Source: Atopobium sp.
GTDB taxonomy: Bacteria; Actinomycetota; Coriobacteriia; Coriobacteriales; Atopobiaceae
Reading direction: 5' to 3'
Assembly: GCA_015258785.1 (NCBI GenBank)
Contig: JABZHP010000013.1
Location: 1 to 23,080, forward strand
Length of the DNA: 23,080 nt
Shown here: piece by piece, positions 21,795 through 23,080 of the stretch
How positions within the stretch are numbered: position 1 is the stretch's first letter
How the letters are laid out: each line of letters starts with the position of its first letter
Translations under genes and position numbers: made by a program
The notes under the pieces: model-generated
Database searches by the model: none
Told to the model about the DNA's origin: nothing
What the model saw: the letters and a program-made list of their open reading frames with translations, nothing else

Positions 21795-23080
21795 CTAGTT
21801 GATCAGCGACGCGGGAGTTGGGATAAATCCCTCAAAAATGACAGGCGCACCTTCAAGCTCGGAGGCAATCATGTCCTCCTCGCTCCTAACGGTCCAGGTA
21901 ATGAGATGTGCGCCCATGGTATTGCAAGCCAGCTTAACAAAGGGATTCTTGCGATCTTCAAACTTGTAAGAAATGAAGTCTGGACGACCAACAGAATTAC
22001 CAAAGAGAGCTGTAGCACCAGCTCGTGTAGCAATGTTCATGTGCTTGGTCTGGCGGTCAACCAGGAAATTCTCTGAGAGCTGGCCACGAAGCATCTCAGG
22101 ACGGTTCTGACGCAGCCACTGCAAAACGCGAGGATCAAAGCTCTCGATGCATGCACGAACGGGACGAAGATCAAGAGCCTGCATAATCTTTTCTGTCAGC
22201 TGCTCAGCGTTATTGTTGCGTGTCTTAGCCTCAATAATCAAAGGTGCAGGTAGCTCACCGGAACCACTCCATGCATAGACCTCAAGGACTTCCTCAAACG
22301 TTGGAATCTGCTCGTCAGTAGCAAGAAGTCTCAAGCCACGGAGCTCTTCAAGTGTGGACTCCTCAACAATCTTCTGTACGCCACAGAGGCGATCAAGTGC
22401 TGAATCGTGAACAACAACCAGTTTGTTGTCTGCCGTCAGGTGGACATCAACCTCGGAGCCAAAGCCCTTCTCGACAGCTGCGCGGAAAGCAAGCAGGGAG
22501 TTCTCTGGAATACCTGTCTCGTTGTTGTAGAGGCCACGGTGAGCATAGCGATGACGAGCAATCTCATGCCAACGCTCCAGGAGCAGGCGATCATTTTGCT
22601 TACGTGGAGCAATGGAATAAGCACCGTATGCAGCCAAACCAAGAGCAGCACCAGCCACAACACCACCGGCAATTGCCGCATTTCTAAACGACTTACGCTT
22701 CTTGGTAGAAGCTAACAGAGCGTCAGAATCCTGTCCATCTTGAGCGGCAATTCCCTCAACAACATCTGCAACTGCGATATCTGCGGCAGCATCCTGATGC
22801 TCAGCCAGGGTCTCCCCCATCTCTTCAAGCGACTCTGCAGTGCTTGCAAGCTGCTTAGAAAGCTTGTTCTTTGGGCGAGAAAAACGATTCTCTAAATTAG
22901 ACTGAAGCTGTGCCTGAGCAGCCAAAACTGAAGTCTGAGCCGAACGAAGCGCAGACTGAGCACGAGCGACTGATGACTGAATAGCATCGCCGCTTGGCAG
23001 TGCTGGCCTAATATGGGCATTAAACCCAGCGGTAATCTGCTCTTTTGCGATATTGCCTGCTAAGTTGGCAGCTTTAGAAG
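21795..23080 (-). CDS. Membrane-anchored glycerophosphodiester phosphodiesterase, 5' end outside window
   Basis: The frame is open from the right window edge to the stop at 21795 (428 codons seen), so the start lies beyond 23080. An internal TTG at 22925 is not the start: the upstream 51 codons are also open and coding-like. From the N-terminal side: an Ala/Gln/Ser-rich helical region, an acidic stretch, one membrane span (AAIAGGVVAGAALGLAAYGAY) and a C-terminal GDPD domain. Domain motifs are HRG, IPENSLLAF, SEVDVHLT (Glu/Asp metal ligands), VVHDSALDR and a late IIEAKT. GDPD enzymes split glycerophosphodiesters into an alcohol and glycerol-3-phosphate and can act on phospholipid or teichoic-acid products. 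The long N-terminal part is unusual for soluble UgpQ/GlpQ forms. The side of the membrane is not certain. Confidence 0.88.
   Translation of the reverse strand, partial: SKAANLAGNIAKEQITAGFNAHIRPALPSGDAIQSSVARAQSALRSAQTSVLAAQAQLQSNLENRFSRPKNKLSKQLASTAESLEEMGETLAEHQDAAADIAVADVVEGIAAQDGQDSDALLASTKKRKSFRNAAIAGGVVAGAALGLAAYGAYSIAPRKQNDRLLLERWHEIARHRYAHRGLYNNETGIPENSLLAFRAAVEKGFGSEVDVHLTADNKLVVVHDSALDRLCGVQKIVEESTLEELRGLRLLATDEQIPTFEEVLEVYAWSGSGELPAPLIIEAKTRNNNAEQLTEKIMQALDLRPVRACIESFDPRVLQWLRQNRPEMLRGQLSENFLVDRQTKHMNIATRAGATALFGNSVGRPDFISYKFEDRKNPFVKLACNTMGAHLITWTVRSEEDMIASELEGAPVIFEGFIPTPASLIN

Overview
The window looks like ordinary chromosome from a Gram-positive actinobacterium with about 48% G+C. 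Gene content suggests class Coriobacteriia, perhaps the Atopobium/Lancefieldella/Olsenella group. This is inferred from the mix of families (archaeal/eukaryal-type Pth2, UPF0371, EttA, CBS-type PpaC, YfbR, several small membrane proteins) and from GTG/TTG starts with strong AGGAGG sites; there is no rRNA or marker gene here to prove it. I see no tRNA, rRNA, CRISPR array, IS element or prophage gene.

Layout. 1-375 (-): the start of a type IV prepilin peptidase, cut by the window edge. 593-1033 (+): Pth2. 1043-1492 (-): small membrane protein. 1597-4037 (+): UPF0371 protein and a membrane-anchored GH25 muramidase, overlapping by 4 nt. 4093-4566 (-): very basic one-TM protein. 4717-6648 (+): cytoplasmic asparaginase plus an EamA/DMT permease. 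6749-9113 (-): ferritin and EttA. 9114-9733: a 620-bp repeat-rich gap. 9734-12341 (-): an OatA-like acyltransferase overlapping a MORN-repeat membrane protein. 12593-14260 (+): CBS-domain Mn-dependent pyrophosphatase. 14397-17848 (-): sirtuin, CobW/G3E GTPase and metal-dependent amidohydrolase, separated by strong hairpins. 18129-19611 (+): YfbR nucleotidase and a TrmB-like methyltransferase. 19713-21608 (-): Zn/Cd-type P1B ATPase. 21795-23080 (-): a membrane-anchored glycerophosphodiesterase, open at the right edge.

Themes. Envelope functions recur: GH25, OatA-like acyltransferase, MORN protein, GDPD and small membrane proteins. Metal handling also recurs: ferritin, CobW/G3E and the P1B ATPase, the last with a palindrome inside its likely promoter. 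In two places a terminator-like hairpin sits only 16-30 nt upstream of a start codon (ferritin, sirtuin), which could be regulated readthrough.

The most unusual signal is not a gene. The octamer TTCTCGCC (or its complement) occurs 15 times by hand count, against about 0.7 expected at random, in all three coding phases and five times in intergenic DNA. A longer form, GGGTTTCTCGC, occurs six times. It resembles a genome-wide recognition word (uptake sequence, Chi or segregation type). Other non-gene structure is a three-copy 30-bp motif at 9273-9412, a degenerate 10-bp tandem array at 9662-9731 and a three-copy CTTAAG-centred repeat at 6645-6748.
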